55,119 nucleotides of DNA from Pseudomonadota bacterium. Lineage in GTDB: Bacteria; Pseudomonadota; Alphaproteobacteria; Rhodospirillales; Magnetospirillaceae. Both the position numbers and the translations under genes were made by a program. The stretch is from contig JAFAAW010000038.1 in NCBI GenBank assembly GCA_023426365.1, positions 1 through 55,119 on the forward strand. Direction: 5' to 3'. Position 1 is the stretch's first letter, and each line of letters starts with the position of its first letter. The notes beneath the pieces were generated by a model. It was not told the origin of the DNA. It worked only from the letters and a program-made list of their open reading frames with translations, and ran no database searches. Below are positions 17,594 through 25,603 of this stretch, piece after piece.

Positions 17594-17748
17594 GCTGACC
17601 TCTTGACCTGTAAAAAAGCGTTGTCGGGTGTCGTCGCCGCAGGGGATTAACCGCCGATCATGGCGGCGGCGTGGCATTACCACGTCGTCGCGGCCCCTTC
17701 GCCCGAACGAAGCGCCCCGTTTAGCGCGGCGGCGTTTCCGGGTCAAGC

Positions 17749-17795
17749 CGCGCGAAAACGAAACGGGCGTGGCCGGATTGTCCGGCCACGCCCGT
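17749..17795 (-). terminator. Rho-independent terminator after dcd
   Basis: A perfect 15-bp stem, ACGGGCGTGGCCGGA (17763-17777) with TCCGGCCACGCCCGT (17781-17795), has a 3-nt loop. On the minus strand it is followed by TTCGTTTTCGCG. It lies 20 bp after the dcd stop. Confidence 0.88.
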
Positions 17796-17815
17796 CCAAC
17801 GGCTGGGCAGGGAAC

Positions 17816-18370
17816 CTACAGGCGGGGCAGGGTGACGCCCTTCTGGCCCTGATACTTGCCGGCGCGGTCGCGGTACGAGGTCTCGCAGGCGGAATGGCCG
17901 TGCAGGAAGATGAACTGGCAGGCGCCCTCGTTGGCGTAGATCTTGGCCGGCAGCGGGGTGGTGTTGGAGAATTCCAGCGTCACGTGGCCTTCCCATTCCG
18001 GTTCCAGCGGGGTCACGTTGACGATGATGCCGCAGCGGGCATAGGTGGACTTGCCCAGGCAGATCACCAGGGTGTCGCGGGGAATGCGGAAATATTCCAC
18101 CGTGCGGGCCAGCGCGAACGAATTGGGCGGGATCACGCAGACGTCGGTCTCGCGGTCCACGAAGCTCTTGTCCGAAAAGCCCTTGGGATCGACCACGGCC
18201 GAATCCACATTGGTGAAGATCTTGAATTCCGGGGCCACCCGCGCGTCATAGCCATAGGACGACAGGCCGTAGGAGATGACGCCCTCGCGCTGAAGCTTCT
18301 CGGTGAACGGCTCGATCATGCCGTGCTTCAGGGCCATCTCGCGAATCCAGGTGTCGGGCATGACGGACAT
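17816..18370 (-). CDS. dcd: dCTP deaminase
   Basis: The 184-residue enzyme deaminates dCTP to dUTP for thymidylate synthesis. The start MSVMPDTWIREMALKHGMIEPF is the usual alphaproteobacterial form, so I used the ATG at 18370 rather than the longer reading. Conserved segments are ISYGLSSYGYDAR, KSTYARCGI, TLEFSN with the catalytic glutamate, and YQGQKGVTLPR at the C-terminus. It appears monocistronic with its own terminator. Confidence 0.96.
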   Translation of the reverse strand: MSVMPDTWIREMALKHGMIEPFTEKLQREGVISYGLSSYGYDARVAPEFKIFTNVDSAVVDPKGFSDKSFVDRETDVCVIPPNSFALARTVEYFRIPRDTLVICLGKSTYARCGIIVNVTPLEPEWEGHVTLEFSNTTPLPAKIYANEGACQFIFLHGHSACETSYRDRAGKYQGQKGVTLPRL

Positions 18371-18452
18371 AGCAGGTGCTCCAATAGGTCTTGGCACCTT
18401 GTAACGTGCGGACATCCTGGGTGCAAGCCTGGGTGCAAGCGGCAGGCGCGCG

Positions 18453-18647
18453 TCAGTCGGCGGCGGTGCCGCCACCCCCGCCGTCGCCCCCGCCCGGGGC
18501 GGGCGGCTGGTCCTCGGCGCGGCCGCGCGCCTGGGTCTTGCGCCGGGCCAGATTGGCCCTCAGCGCCTCGGCCTGGCGTTGGCGGCGCAGTTCGGCCTCG
18601 CTCTGGCCTTTGTCGCTGATCTGGGGCTGGGTCTTGCGGTCGCTCAT
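18453..18647 (-). CDS. Small conserved hypothetical protein, 64 aa
   Basis: The peptide starts MSDRKTQPQISDKGQSEAEL, continues with a basic helical stretch (RRQRQAEALRANLARRKTQ) and ends in a Gly/Asp-rich disordered tail. Short alphaproteobacterial proteins of this pattern are common near dcd-type loci. Function is unknown. The ribosome-binding site is weak. Longer in-frame starts would run into the tRNA promoter region and are less likely. Confidence 0.65.
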   Translation of the reverse strand: MSDRKTQPQISDKGQSEAELRRQRQAEALRANLARRKTQARGRAEDQPPAPGGGDGGGGGTAAD

Positions 18648-18711
18648 GGCAGGCATTTTGGCCGGAATCCCGGTGCCGTCAAGAATGTGCGCGCATGGTG
18701 AAAAAAGTTGG

Positions 18712-18740
18712 TTGACGGGGCTGATTTCCTTTGGCATAAA
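18712..18740 (+). promoter_or_regulatory. Sigma-70-type promoter of tRNA-Thr
   Basis: TTGACG (18712-18717) and CATAAA (18735-18740) are separated by exactly 17 bp, about 40 bp upstream of the tRNA. This is the cleanest housekeeping promoter in the window. Confidence 0.75.
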
Positions 18741-18780
18741 GCGCGCCTCGCCACGGGGCGCCACGCTTCGGAACGAGTTT

Positions 18781-18856
18781 GCTGCCGTAGCTCAGTCGGT
18801 AGAGCATACCCTTGGTAAGGGTAAGGTCGATGGTTCGATTCCATTCGGCAGCACCA
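18781..18856 (+). tRNA. tRNA-Thr (GGT anticodon)
   Basis: The 76-nt sequence folds as a complete cloverleaf with a 7-bp acceptor stem (GCTGCCG/CGGCAGC), D arm, anticodon stem TACCC/GGGTA with loop TTGGTAA (anticodon GGT), T arm with TTCGATT, and an encoded CCA end. It reads ACC/ACT threonine codons. Confidence 0.97.
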
Positions 18857-18883
18857 TATTGAAGCCTGTGTTATCAGGCACTT

Positions 18884-18916
18884 AAGGCCCGGCATCGCGA
18901 CCGGGCCTTTTGTTTT
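18884..18916 (+). terminator. Rho-independent terminator after tRNA-Thr
   Basis: AAGGCCCGG (18884-18892) pairs perfectly with CCGGGCCTT (18901-18909) over an 8-nt loop and is followed by TTGTTTT. Confidence 0.92.
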
Positions 18917-19167
18917 CCGGCCCAACACCCCCCAATCGCCCACCACGCCATGGGATTCCGCCCGCTCGGGGCCGGAAGGCCTTGGTGCCGTCGCCCGCTT
19001 GGGCGTGCACCGGCATGGCCCCGCGCAATCCCATCATCGGACAGCCTGTCCGCGCCGGGGGCGGGGGGGACCTAGGGCGTTCGGAAAGGAAGACCATCGG
19101 ATGAATTGAGGTGGCGCGCCGAGCCACAAGATTTGGAGGGACGTGCCCCCAGACCGCGTGGAAACCC
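18917..19167. other. Intergenic region before the sphingolipid operon
   Basis: About 250 bp between the tRNA terminator and the acyl ligase start. I see no convincing ORF. It must hold the promoter of the sphingolipid operon, but no clear -35/-10 pair stands out. Confidence 0.5.
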
Positions 19168-20814
19168 ATGAGCCATCCCTGCCGCACCCTGTTGGACGCC
19201 CTGGCGGTTGCTGCCCAAGGCCAGGCGCGCATCACCGTTCGGGGGGCGGGCGGGGTGGTGGCCGCGGCGTCGGACTGGGCGGCGCTGGCCGGGGAAGCGG
19301 CCGATGTGGCCCGGCGCCTGCTGTCCATCGGCCTGCCCGCCGGCGCCCGGGTGGGTCTGGTGGCCGAGACCGACCTCGGTTTCGTCCGCCTTTTCCTCGG
19401 CTGTCAGCTTGCCGGGCTGATCCCGGTGCCGTTGCCGCTGGCTGGCGCGTTCGGCGACCGTGACGCCCATGCCGACAAGCTGGCCCGGCTTTTGGCGGCC
19501 TGCGACGCCCGCGTGGCGGTGGCGCCGCCCGCACTTGTGCCGCTGCTGCCCACGGCGTCGGCCCTGGTCGCGACGCCCGCCGACATCGAGGCCCTGCCCA
19601 AGGCGTCCTGCCCCTTGCCCGACATCGGCGAGGACCACGTGGCCTTCCTTCAATTCTCCTCGGGCAGCACGCGCTTTCCCAAGGGGGTGGTGGTGCGCCA
19701 TCGCAACCTGATGGCCAACACCCGCGCCATCACCAAGGCCTTGCAGGCGGGGCGCGGCGATGTCTGCGTGTCGTGGCTGCCGCTCTATCACGACATGGGA
19801 TTGGTGGGCTGCCTGCTGACCGCGCTGGTGGCGGGCACCGACCTTCACCTGCTGCCCACCCGTGAGTTCATCCGCAACCCGCTGCTGTGGCCGCGGCTGA
19901 TGGCCGAGACCGGCGGCACCATCACCTACAGCCCCGCCTTCGGCTACGAACTGGCGGCGCGCCGTGGCGGCGACGCCGCGCGCGCCCTCGACCTGGGTCG
20001 CTGGCGGGTGGCCGGGCTGGGCGGCGACATGATCCGCCCCGACGTGCTGGCCCGCTTCGCCGAGGTGTTCGCGCCGGCCGGCTTTCGCCCGTCGGCCTTC
20101 CTCGGCTCCTACGGCCTGGCCGAGGCGACGCTGGCGGTTTCCATGGGACGCCCGGGAACGGGCCTGGCGGTGAGCGACCTGGACCTGGACGCGCTGGAGC
20201 GCCACGGCCGCGCGTGCCCGGCCGGCGGCGGGCGGCGGCGCGCCTTCGCCCGCTGCGGCGTGCCCATTCCCGGCATCCAGGTGGAGGTGCGCGACGCCGC
20301 CGGACAGGCCCTGCCCGAGGGCCGGGTGGGCCGCATCCACGTGCGCGGCCCCTCGGTCATGGCCGGCTACTATCGCGAAGCGGCCGAAACCGCCCGCGTG
20401 CTGTCGCCCGACGGCTGGCTCGACACCGGCGATTTGGGTGCGCTGGAGGGCGGCGAATTGCTGATCACCGGCCGGGCCAAGGACCTGATCATCGTCAACG
20501 GGCGCAATGTCTGGCCCCACGACCTGGAATGGGCGGCCGAGCGGGTCGAGCCGCTGCGCGCCGGCGACGTGGCGGCGGTGGGGGCCGAGGGCGAGGACGG
20601 CGCCGAGCAGGCGGTGCTGCTGGTGCAGTGCCGCACCGCCGACCCGGCCGCGCGCGCCCGCCTTGCCGATCAGGTGGCGGCCGCCACGGTGGCGGCTGCC
20701 GGGGTGGTGTGCAAGGTGGTGCTGGTGCCCCCCCATTCGCTGCCGCGCACCTCGTCGGGCAAGCTGGCGCGGGCACATGCCCGCCGCCTGCTGGCGGAAG
20801 GGGCGTTCCGGTGA
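19168..20814 (+). CDS. Fatty-acyl-AMP ligase / acyl-ACP synthetase of the sphingolipid operon
   Basis: The 548-residue adenylate-forming enzyme activates a fatty acid with ATP, here most likely to load the acyl carrier protein encoded two genes downstream. Motifs are the phosphate loop FSSGSTRFPKGV (163-174), LPLYHDMGLVG, typical of fatty-acyl-AMP ligases, GSYGLAEATLAV, DGWLDTGDLG and the C-terminal catalytic lysine region RTSSGKLAR. It matches in type and position the acyl-CoA/ACP synthetase of the Caulobacter ceramide locus. The start at 19168 gives a normal N-terminus but has a weak ribosome-binding site. Its stop overlaps the next GTG start. Confidence 0.9.
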   Translation: MSHPCRTLLDALAVAAQGQARITVRGAGGVVAAASDWAALAGEAADVARRLLSIGLPAGARVGLVAETDLGFVRLFLGCQLAGLIPVPLPLAGAFGDRDAHADKLARLLAACDARVAVAPPALVPLLPTASALVATPADIEALPKASCPLPDIGEDHVAFLQFSSGSTRFPKGVVVRHRNLMANTRAITKALQAGRGDVCVSWLPLYHDMGLVGCLLTALVAGTDLHLLPTREFIRNPLLWPRLMAETGGTITYSPAFGYELAARRGGDAARALDLGRWRVAGLGGDMIRPDVLARFAEVFAPAGFRPSAFLGSYGLAEATLAVSMGRPGTGLAVSDLDLDALERHGRACPAGGGRRRAFARCGVPIPGIQVEVRDAAGQALPEGRVGRIHVRGPSVMAGYYREAAETARVLSPDGWLDTGDLGALEGGELLITGRAKDLIIVNGRNVWPHDLEWAAERVEPLRAGDVAAVGAEGEDGAEQAVLLVQCRTADPAARARLADQVAAATVAAAGVVCKVVLVPPHSLPRTSSGKLARAHARRLLAEGAFR

Positions 20815-21731
20815 CCGACCGGCGCCCCATGGCGGCGGTGACGGGCGGCACCGGGTTCCTGGGCCGCTCGGTGGTGGCCAAGCTGCGGGCGGCGGGCTGG
20901 CGGGTGCGCCTGCTGGTGCGCAACCCGTCCGCCCAGGCCGGCGGCGAGGCGGTGGCCGGCTCGCTTGAGGACGAGGCGGCGCTGGCCGCCCTGGTGGCGG
21001 GCGCCGACGTGGTGGTGCACTGCGCCGGCCTGACCAAGGCGCGCCGCGCCGCCGATTTCCATGCCGTCAATGTGGACGGCGCCGGGCGGCTGGGGCGCGC
21101 CATTCGCAATGCGGCGCCCGGCGCCCGGGTGGTCGCGGTGTCGTCGCTGGCCGCGCGGGCGCCGGCATTGTCGCCCTATGCCGCCAGCAAGGCGGCGGGC
21201 GAGCAGGCCCTGTTGGAACGATCGGGCGCCGCCCAATGGATGGTGCTGCGGCCATGCGCCCTTTACGGTCCGGGCGATCCGGCCACCCTGCCGGTGTTCC
21301 GCGCCGCCCAACTGCCGCTGGTTCCCATCCCGCGCCAGCCGGCGGCGCGGCTGGCGCTGCTGCATGTGGACGACGCCGCCGCCGCCGTGGCGGCCGCCGT
21401 TGCCGCCCCGGTCGGCGGCCAGGTGTGGGAGGTGGGCGACGGCAATCTCGGCTGGGAGGCCATCCTGCGCGCCGCCGCCCGTGCGCTGGGGCGCGATGTG
21501 GCCTTGCTGCCGGTGCCGCATTGGGTTCTGGCCGGCGTGACCGGGCTGATGCGCCGCCTGGGCGCCGTGTCGCCCCTGTCGTCGCCCGGCAAGCTGGCCG
21601 AATTGCTGCACGCCGACTGGACATGCGCCCCCCACCGATTGCCCCCCGCCGACCTGTGGGGTCCGACCATCGGCCTGGGCGAGGGGTTCGCCGCCACTGT
21701 CGCATGGTACCGGGTTCACAAATGGCTGTGA
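20811..21731 (+). CDS. cerR: NAD(P)-dependent epimerase/reductase, CerR-like (3-oxo-sphinganine/ceramide reductase)
   Basis: The 306-residue extended short-chain dehydrogenase has the Rossmann motif VTGGTGFLGRSVV near the N-terminus and the catalytic YAASK (Tyr and Lys) with an upstream Ser pair (AVSSLAAR). In Caulobacter the equivalent gene between the ligase and acp, CerR, reduces the 3-keto group of the sphingoid/ceramide product. I transfer that role from order and family. The GTG start overlaps the ligase stop (GTGA), indicating translational coupling. Confidence 0.85.
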   Translation: MTDRRPMAAVTGGTGFLGRSVVAKLRAAGWRVRLLVRNPSAQAGGEAVAGSLEDEAALAALVAGADVVVHCAGLTKARRAADFHAVNVDGAGRLGRAIRNAAPGARVVAVSSLAARAPALSPYAASKAAGEQALLERSGAAQWMVLRPCALYGPGDPATLPVFRAAQLPLVPIPRQPAARLALLHVDDAAAAVAAAVAAPVGGQVWEVGDGNLGWEAILRAAARALGRDVALLPVPHWVLAGVTGLMRRLGAVSPLSSPGKLAELLHADWTCAPHRLPPADLWGPTIGLGEGFAATVAWYRVHKWL

Positions 21732-21833
21732 TCGCAGCGTGCCCGAAAGAGCGCCGGGCGCGCCCCTTCGTCCAATTGGGAGGTCCGGCGATGCGTGCCA
21801 TGATTCGTCATCTGCCTGTCACGGAGGACCAAG

Positions 21834-22094
21834 ATGACCGATGAAACCGATGACGTCGCCGCCGGCATCGCCGGGCTGGTGGCCGAACGGGTTCCCCAAC
21901 GCGGGCCGGTCACCGGGGAAACGCGCATCCGCGAACTCGGCCTGGATTCGGTGGCCGTGATGGATCTGGTGATGGCCATCGAGGACCGATACGACCTGCT
22001 GTTCCCGCTCGAACGTCTGTCCGAGATGGAAACCGTGGACGATCTCGCCCGCGAGGTTCGCAGCCTGATGCAAGACCGGATGGCCCAGCCATGA
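21834..22094 (+). CDS. Acyl carrier protein dedicated to sphingolipid synthesis
   Basis: The 86-residue acidic protein has the phosphopantetheine attachment motif LGLDSVAVMDL (Ser39) and the four-helix length of an ACP. GGAGGACCAAG precedes the ATG. It overlaps the serine palmitoyltransferase start (ATGA) and follows the acyl ligase. In bacteria with this gene order the ACP supplies the acyl thioester to SPT. It is distinct from housekeeping AcpP in sequence. Confidence 0.92.
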   Translation: MTDETDDVAAGIAGLVAERVPQRGPVTGETRIRELGLDSVAVMDLVMAIEDRYDLLFPLERLSEMETVDDLAREVRSLMQDRMAQP

Positions 22095-23305
22095 CCCTGC
22101 TCTCCCACCTCGCTCCGCTCCGCCACGCCTATGACCGCCTGACCCAGGCCGGCGGCGATCCCTTCGACGTGCGCTTCGACGCCATCGCCTCGCCCACCGA
22201 AGGGGTGCTGCGGGGGCGGCGCGTGCTGCTGCTGGGCACCAACAATTACCTGGGCCTGACCTTCGACCGGTCCTGCGTCGCCGCCGCCACCCAGGCGCTG
22301 GAACAGCAGGGGACCGGCACCACCGGCTCGCGCATCGCCAACGGCACCTATGGCGGCCACCGCGCGCTGGAGGAGCGGCTTGCCCGCTTCTACGGGCGCC
22401 GCGCGGCCTTGGTGTTCACCACCGGCTACCAGGCGAATCTGGGCATGCTTTCGGCGCTGGTCGGCCCCGACGACCACATCATGATCGACGCCGACAGCCA
22501 TGCCAGCATCTATGACGGCGTCCGGCTGTCCCAGGCCACCGCCACCCGCTTTCGCCACAACGACCCCGAGGATCTGGCCCGCCGGCTCAGCCGGTTGCCG
22601 GCCGGCGGCAACACGCTGATCGTGGTCGAAGGCATCTATTCCATGCTGGGCGACACCGCGCCGCTGGCCGAGATCGCCGCGCTGAAACGGGAACACGGCG
22701 CCTACCTGCTGGTGGACGAGGCCCATTCCATGGGCGTGCTGGGCGAGACCGGGCGCGGCCTGGCCGAAGAGGCGGGGGTCGAGGCGGACGTGGATTTCGT
22801 CGTCGGCACCTTCTCGAAAAGCCTGGGCGCGGTCGGCGGCTTCTGCGTCTCGGACCTGCCCGATTTCGAATTGCTGCGGCTGGCGTCGCGCCCTTACATG
22901 TTCACCGCGTCGTTGCCGCCGGCTGTCATCGCCTCGGTCGCCGCCGCGCTGGACCGGATGCAGCGCGACCCCGGCCTGCGGCGCCTGTTGCGGGACAACG
23001 CGCGCCACCTGCACGGCGCGCTGTCGGCGGCCGGCTTCGTGGTCGGGCCGGAACCCACCCCCATCATCTCGATCCAGTTGCCCAGCCCTGAAATGGCGAT
23101 CGCCTTCTGGAACCGGCTGCTCGACGAGGGGATTTACATCAACCTGGCCCTGCCGCCCGCCACGCCGCGCGGCATCGCGCTGTTGCGGTCGTCGGTGTCG
23201 GCCGCCCACACCCGTGAGCAATTGGACCGCGTGGTGGCCGCCGTCGCCGCCATCGGGGCCGATCTGGGCGTGATCGCGCCCAGCCGCCGCGCCGTCAGCG
23301 GATGA
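22091..23305 (+). CDS. spt: Serine palmitoyltransferase
   Basis: The 404-residue alpha-oxoamine synthase condenses serine with an acyl thioester to 3-oxo-sphinganine, the committed step of sphingolipid synthesis. Evidence is GTNNYLGLTFD, GTGTTGSRIANGTYGGH, the PLP-stacking His137 in DADSHASIYDG, DEAHSMG (209-215) and the Schiff-base lysine in GTFSKSLG (Lys243). GTFSKS is the SPT form; ALAS and KBL have GTLAKA/GTLGKA. The company of an ACP, acyl ligase and CerR supports SPT over 8-amino-7-oxononanoate synthase. Its end overlaps the convergent Tam41-like gene by 11 bp. Confidence 0.95.
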   Translation: MTLLSHLAPLRHAYDRLTQAGGDPFDVRFDAIASPTEGVLRGRRVLLLGTNNYLGLTFDRSCVAAATQALEQQGTGTTGSRIANGTYGGHRALEERLARFYGRRAALVFTTGYQANLGMLSALVGPDDHIMIDADSHASIYDGVRLSQATATRFRHNDPEDLARRLSRLPAGGNTLIVVEGIYSMLGDTAPLAEIAALKREHGAYLLVDEAHSMGVLGETGRGLAEEAGVEADVDFVVGTFSKSLGAVGGFCVSDLPDFELLRLASRPYMFTASLPPAVIASVAAALDRMQRDPGLRRLLRDNARHLHGALSAAGFVVGPEPTPIISIQLPSPEMAIAFWNRLLDEGIYINLALPPATPRGIALLRSSVSAAHTREQLDRVVAAVAAIGADLGVIAPSRRAVSG

Positions 23306-24101
23306 TGCCGGCGCGGCGCAGCCGTACCAGCAGCGGCAGCGCCGCCAGCAGCGGATGGCGCCGCTGCCACGGCGTCAGCGCCAGCCGATGGCCGGTGTGG
23401 CGCTCGATCTTCCAGGCCAGATAGGCGGCGCCGCCCTCGAAGGTGAAGGCGGCCTTGATCAGCCGGAGGGCGGCCAGCGGCTTGCCCAGCCGTCGCCGCA
23501 ACGCCCAGGCGCGGGCGGCGGCGGCCCGCTCGGCCGGGCCGGGGGCGGTGAAGCCATCCTTCGCCAGACGGCGCCAATGGTCGGGGGCGGCCTCGACCAG
23601 CCGGCGCGGACGGTCGTCGCGCTCGGCCCGCAATTCGGCCCCGTAGGTGTGGCAAAATAGGATTTCGAACGCCGTTTCCGCCTCGCTCCCCGCGGGAGCC
23701 AGCCGCTCCGCCCACCAGGCGGCGGTGCGGCCGGCCTTGCCCAACGCGGTGTCCACCGCGCGGGCGGCGGCCGTGTCGCGCGTCCACACCACCGCCACCG
23801 GCTGGCAGAAGCGCGCCCACAGATGGGTCGCCAGCGCGCGGCGGTCCATGGCGCGGGTGAAGGCGGCAAGCGGCATCACCGCCACCTTGGCCGTGACGCC
23901 GTCGCCTTCGCGGAAATGCACCGTGGGCGCCAGCACCCGGTCGGCCGGGCCGCGCGGCGTTTGCGTCAGCACGTAAAGGTCGGCGATGCCGCCCGCCCGG
24001 GGGCCGCCCGCCCGGGACTCGCGCAGGCACGAGCCGTAGAACAGCACCGCCACGGCGCCCGGGACCTCGCGCGCCAGGGTGCGGGCGAAATCCTCGATCA
24101 T
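23295..24101 (-). CDS. Tam41-like nucleotidyltransferase in the ceramide locus
   Basis: The 268-residue protein has a nucleotidyltransferase start, AVLFYGSCLRES, with the Gly23-Ser24 pair, then an aspartate in IADLYVL (Asp41). The next block, AKVAVMPLAAFTRAM followed by LWARFCQPVAVVW, resembles the KYGVI...AGRL.KPV region of the CDP-diacylglycerol synthase Tam41. I therefore propose a CTP-dependent lipid cytidylyltransferase-like activity, possibly on phosphorylated ceramide. This is inference from pattern. Its ATG overlaps the kinase stop (ATGA), so they are coupled and likely consecutive in a pathway. Confidence 0.78.
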   Translation of the reverse strand: MIEDFARTLAREVPGAVAVLFYGSCLRESRAGGPRAGGIADLYVLTQTPRGPADRVLAPTVHFREGDGVTAKVAVMPLAAFTRAMDRRALATHLWARFCQPVAVVWTRDTAAARAVDTALGKAGRTAAWWAERLAPAGSEAETAFEILFCHTYGAELRAERDDRPRRLVEAAPDHWRRLAKDGFTAPGPAERAAAARAWALRRRLGKPLAALRLIKAAFTFEGGAAYLAWKIERHTGHRLALTPWQRRHPLLAALPLLVRLRRAGIIR

Positions 24102-24997
24102 GGCTGCAGGAACTCCATCTCGGGTCCAAGCGACAGGATCAGCCGGCCATCCGTGCCCGCGAAGAACGGCTCTCCGTCCAGGATGACCGGCCCGGACGGG
24201 TCGATCTCGACCCGCAGGGCGTGGGCGCTGCGATAGCCGGCCGCTTCCATCCACGGCCGCGGCCGGCCCCGAACCAGCGACGGCAGCGCCGCCCACAGCC
24301 GCCGGGGCGGCGCCGCCACGTCCAGCAGGCGCAGGCCCGCCTTGCCGCCACCATCGTCCCAGAACGGCCACAGTCCCAGCATCAGTCGGTCCAGCGTGGT
24401 CGCCAGCAGCAGGAGACGGTTGCCGGCGACGGCCTCGCCGTGGTCGAGGCGCAGCCGCATGGGTTCGCCGGCCGCGAACCGCCCGCCGGTGGACGCCCGC
24501 GCCAACGACGCCATCAGTGCCGTCGCCACCGCCGCCCGGCTGACCAGCCCGTGCGGGTGCAGGTGGCGGTTGGCCATCTCCCATGCCAGGCGGAAGCCCG
24601 CGCCCCCCAGCAGCATGCCGAAGGTGGCGCCGCCGGCATGGTCGAGACGCAGCAGGCGCCGGCGCCGGACCTGGACCTGTCCGCCCGCCAGCCGCGCCAG
24701 ATGGTCGGCGCGCGGCCGGGCAAAGCCCACGTCGCGGGCGATCAGGTTGACCTTGCCGGACGGCAGGATGACCAGACGCGGACGCCAGTCCAGCGCCACC
24801 AGGGCGGTCACCACCTCGCGCACGGTGCCGTCGCCGCCATCCACGGCGATCACCTGGGCGCCGTCGGCGCGGAAATCGGCCAGGGACCGGCGCAACTGGG
24901 CAAGGTCGCGCGGCTCGGCGGTGGGAAGCCGGGGGGCCGGGCGCCGCCGTGCCAGATTGGCCCGGGACTGGGGGTTGCGGATCAGGCCGATGCGCAT
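24098..24997 (-). CDS. Lipid kinase of the DAGK family, probable ceramide kinase
   Basis: The 299-residue protein starts MRIGLIRNPQSRANL and carries the diacylglycerol/sphingosine kinase catalytic motif AVDGGDGTVREVV (GGDGT at 54-58), then LPSGKVNLIARDVG and a C-terminal DGEPF region. A kinase of this family phosphorylates ceramide in Caulobacter. Given the SPT, ceramide synthase and reductase around it, ceramide is the most likely substrate here; diacylglycerol or sphingosine cannot be excluded. I used the ATG at 24997, preceded by TTGGAGCAGTG. It follows the DUF2141 gene by 102 bp. Confidence 0.87.
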   Translation of the reverse strand: MRIGLIRNPQSRANLARRRPAPRLPTAEPRDLAQLRRSLADFRADGAQVIAVDGGDGTVREVVTALVALDWRPRLVILPSGKVNLIARDVGFARPRADHLARLAGGQVQVRRRRLLRLDHAGGATFGMLLGGAGFRLAWEMANRHLHPHGLVSRAAVATALMASLARASTGGRFAAGEPMRLRLDHGEAVAGNRLLLLATTLDRLMLGLWPFWDDGGGKAGLRLLDVAAPPRRLWAALPSLVRGRPRPWMEAAGYRSAHALRVEIDPSGPVILDGEPFFAGTDGRLILSLGPEMEFLQP

Positions 24998-25099
24998 CAC
25001 TGCTCCAACCAAGGGGGCGGCCGGGGGATCAGACGTCCTCGACGGATACACGCGCCCGGGGGCGGGGGCGACGGTTCAATGGGTGCGCCGCCCTGTCCT

Positions 25100-25555
25100 T
25101 CAGGGGTAGCGCATCCGGATGGTCTGGCGGCTGCCGTCCGCGCCGGTGGTGAACGCGACCTGGGCGAAGGTGGGCACCCCGTACGAGCGGGGCGGGTTGG
25201 TGGAAAAGCCCCAGCCCTCGCTGGGCAGACCGATCCAGTTGCGGCCGAACTTACCGTCGCCGTCGGCATCGTGATAGACCGCCACCGCATAGGTGCCCGG
25301 GCGCGGCAGGCCCAGGCACGCCTGCGCCGATCCGGCGGCGATGGGCAGCCGCACCTTGAACAGCCGGCCGCCGCGCTTCAGGAAGGTGCCGGGCTTGTCG
25401 TAGACCACCACGGTGACGTTCCCCTGATCCGACGCGACGTCGGTGACCACGAGGTCCAGCCGAACCTCGCCCGGCGTTCCCTGGCACAGGGGCGCGGGCG
25501 CGGCGGCGGCCACCAGCAACACGGCGGGAAGGGCGGACGTAAGGGGCAGAACCAT
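25100..25555 (-). CDS. DUF2141 secreted protein
   Basis: The 151-residue protein has an N-terminal signal peptide (about 1-23) and a single DUF2141 beta-sandwich domain with VVVYDKPGTFL, GTYAVAVYHDADGDGKFG and the terminal EGWGFSTNPP. The DxDGDG segment resembles a calcium-binding loop. DUF2141 proteins are secreted and of unknown function. This copy lies upstream of the ceramide kinase and divergent from the LptF-like gene, so a role in sphingolipid handling in the periplasm is plausible. A second copy is encoded at 47790. Confidence 0.82.
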   Translation of the reverse strand: MVLPLTSALPAVLLVAAAAPAPLCQGTPGEVRLDLVVTDVASDQGNVTVVVYDKPGTFLKRGGRLFKVRLPIAAGSAQACLGLPRPGTYAVAVYHDADGDGKFGRNWIGLPSEGWGFSTNPPRSYGVPTFAQVAFTTGADGSRQTIRMRYP

Positions 25556-25603
25556 TGGCCTAGGCTCGCTGACGGTGCTGTGGCGGTTCCGTGGGCGGAC
25601 CAT

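Noticed and set aside
22091..23305. 8-amino-7-oxononanoate synthase (bioF) as the identity of the SPT
   Set aside because: The active-site segment is GTFSKSLG, and the neighbours are ACP, acyl ligase and ceramide genes; no biotin genes are present.
24221..25603. Upstream extension of the LptF-like reading frame
   Set aside because: The open frame continues back for more than 1.3 kb but only as a shadow of the kinase and DUF2141 genes. Family N-termini begin near 25604.
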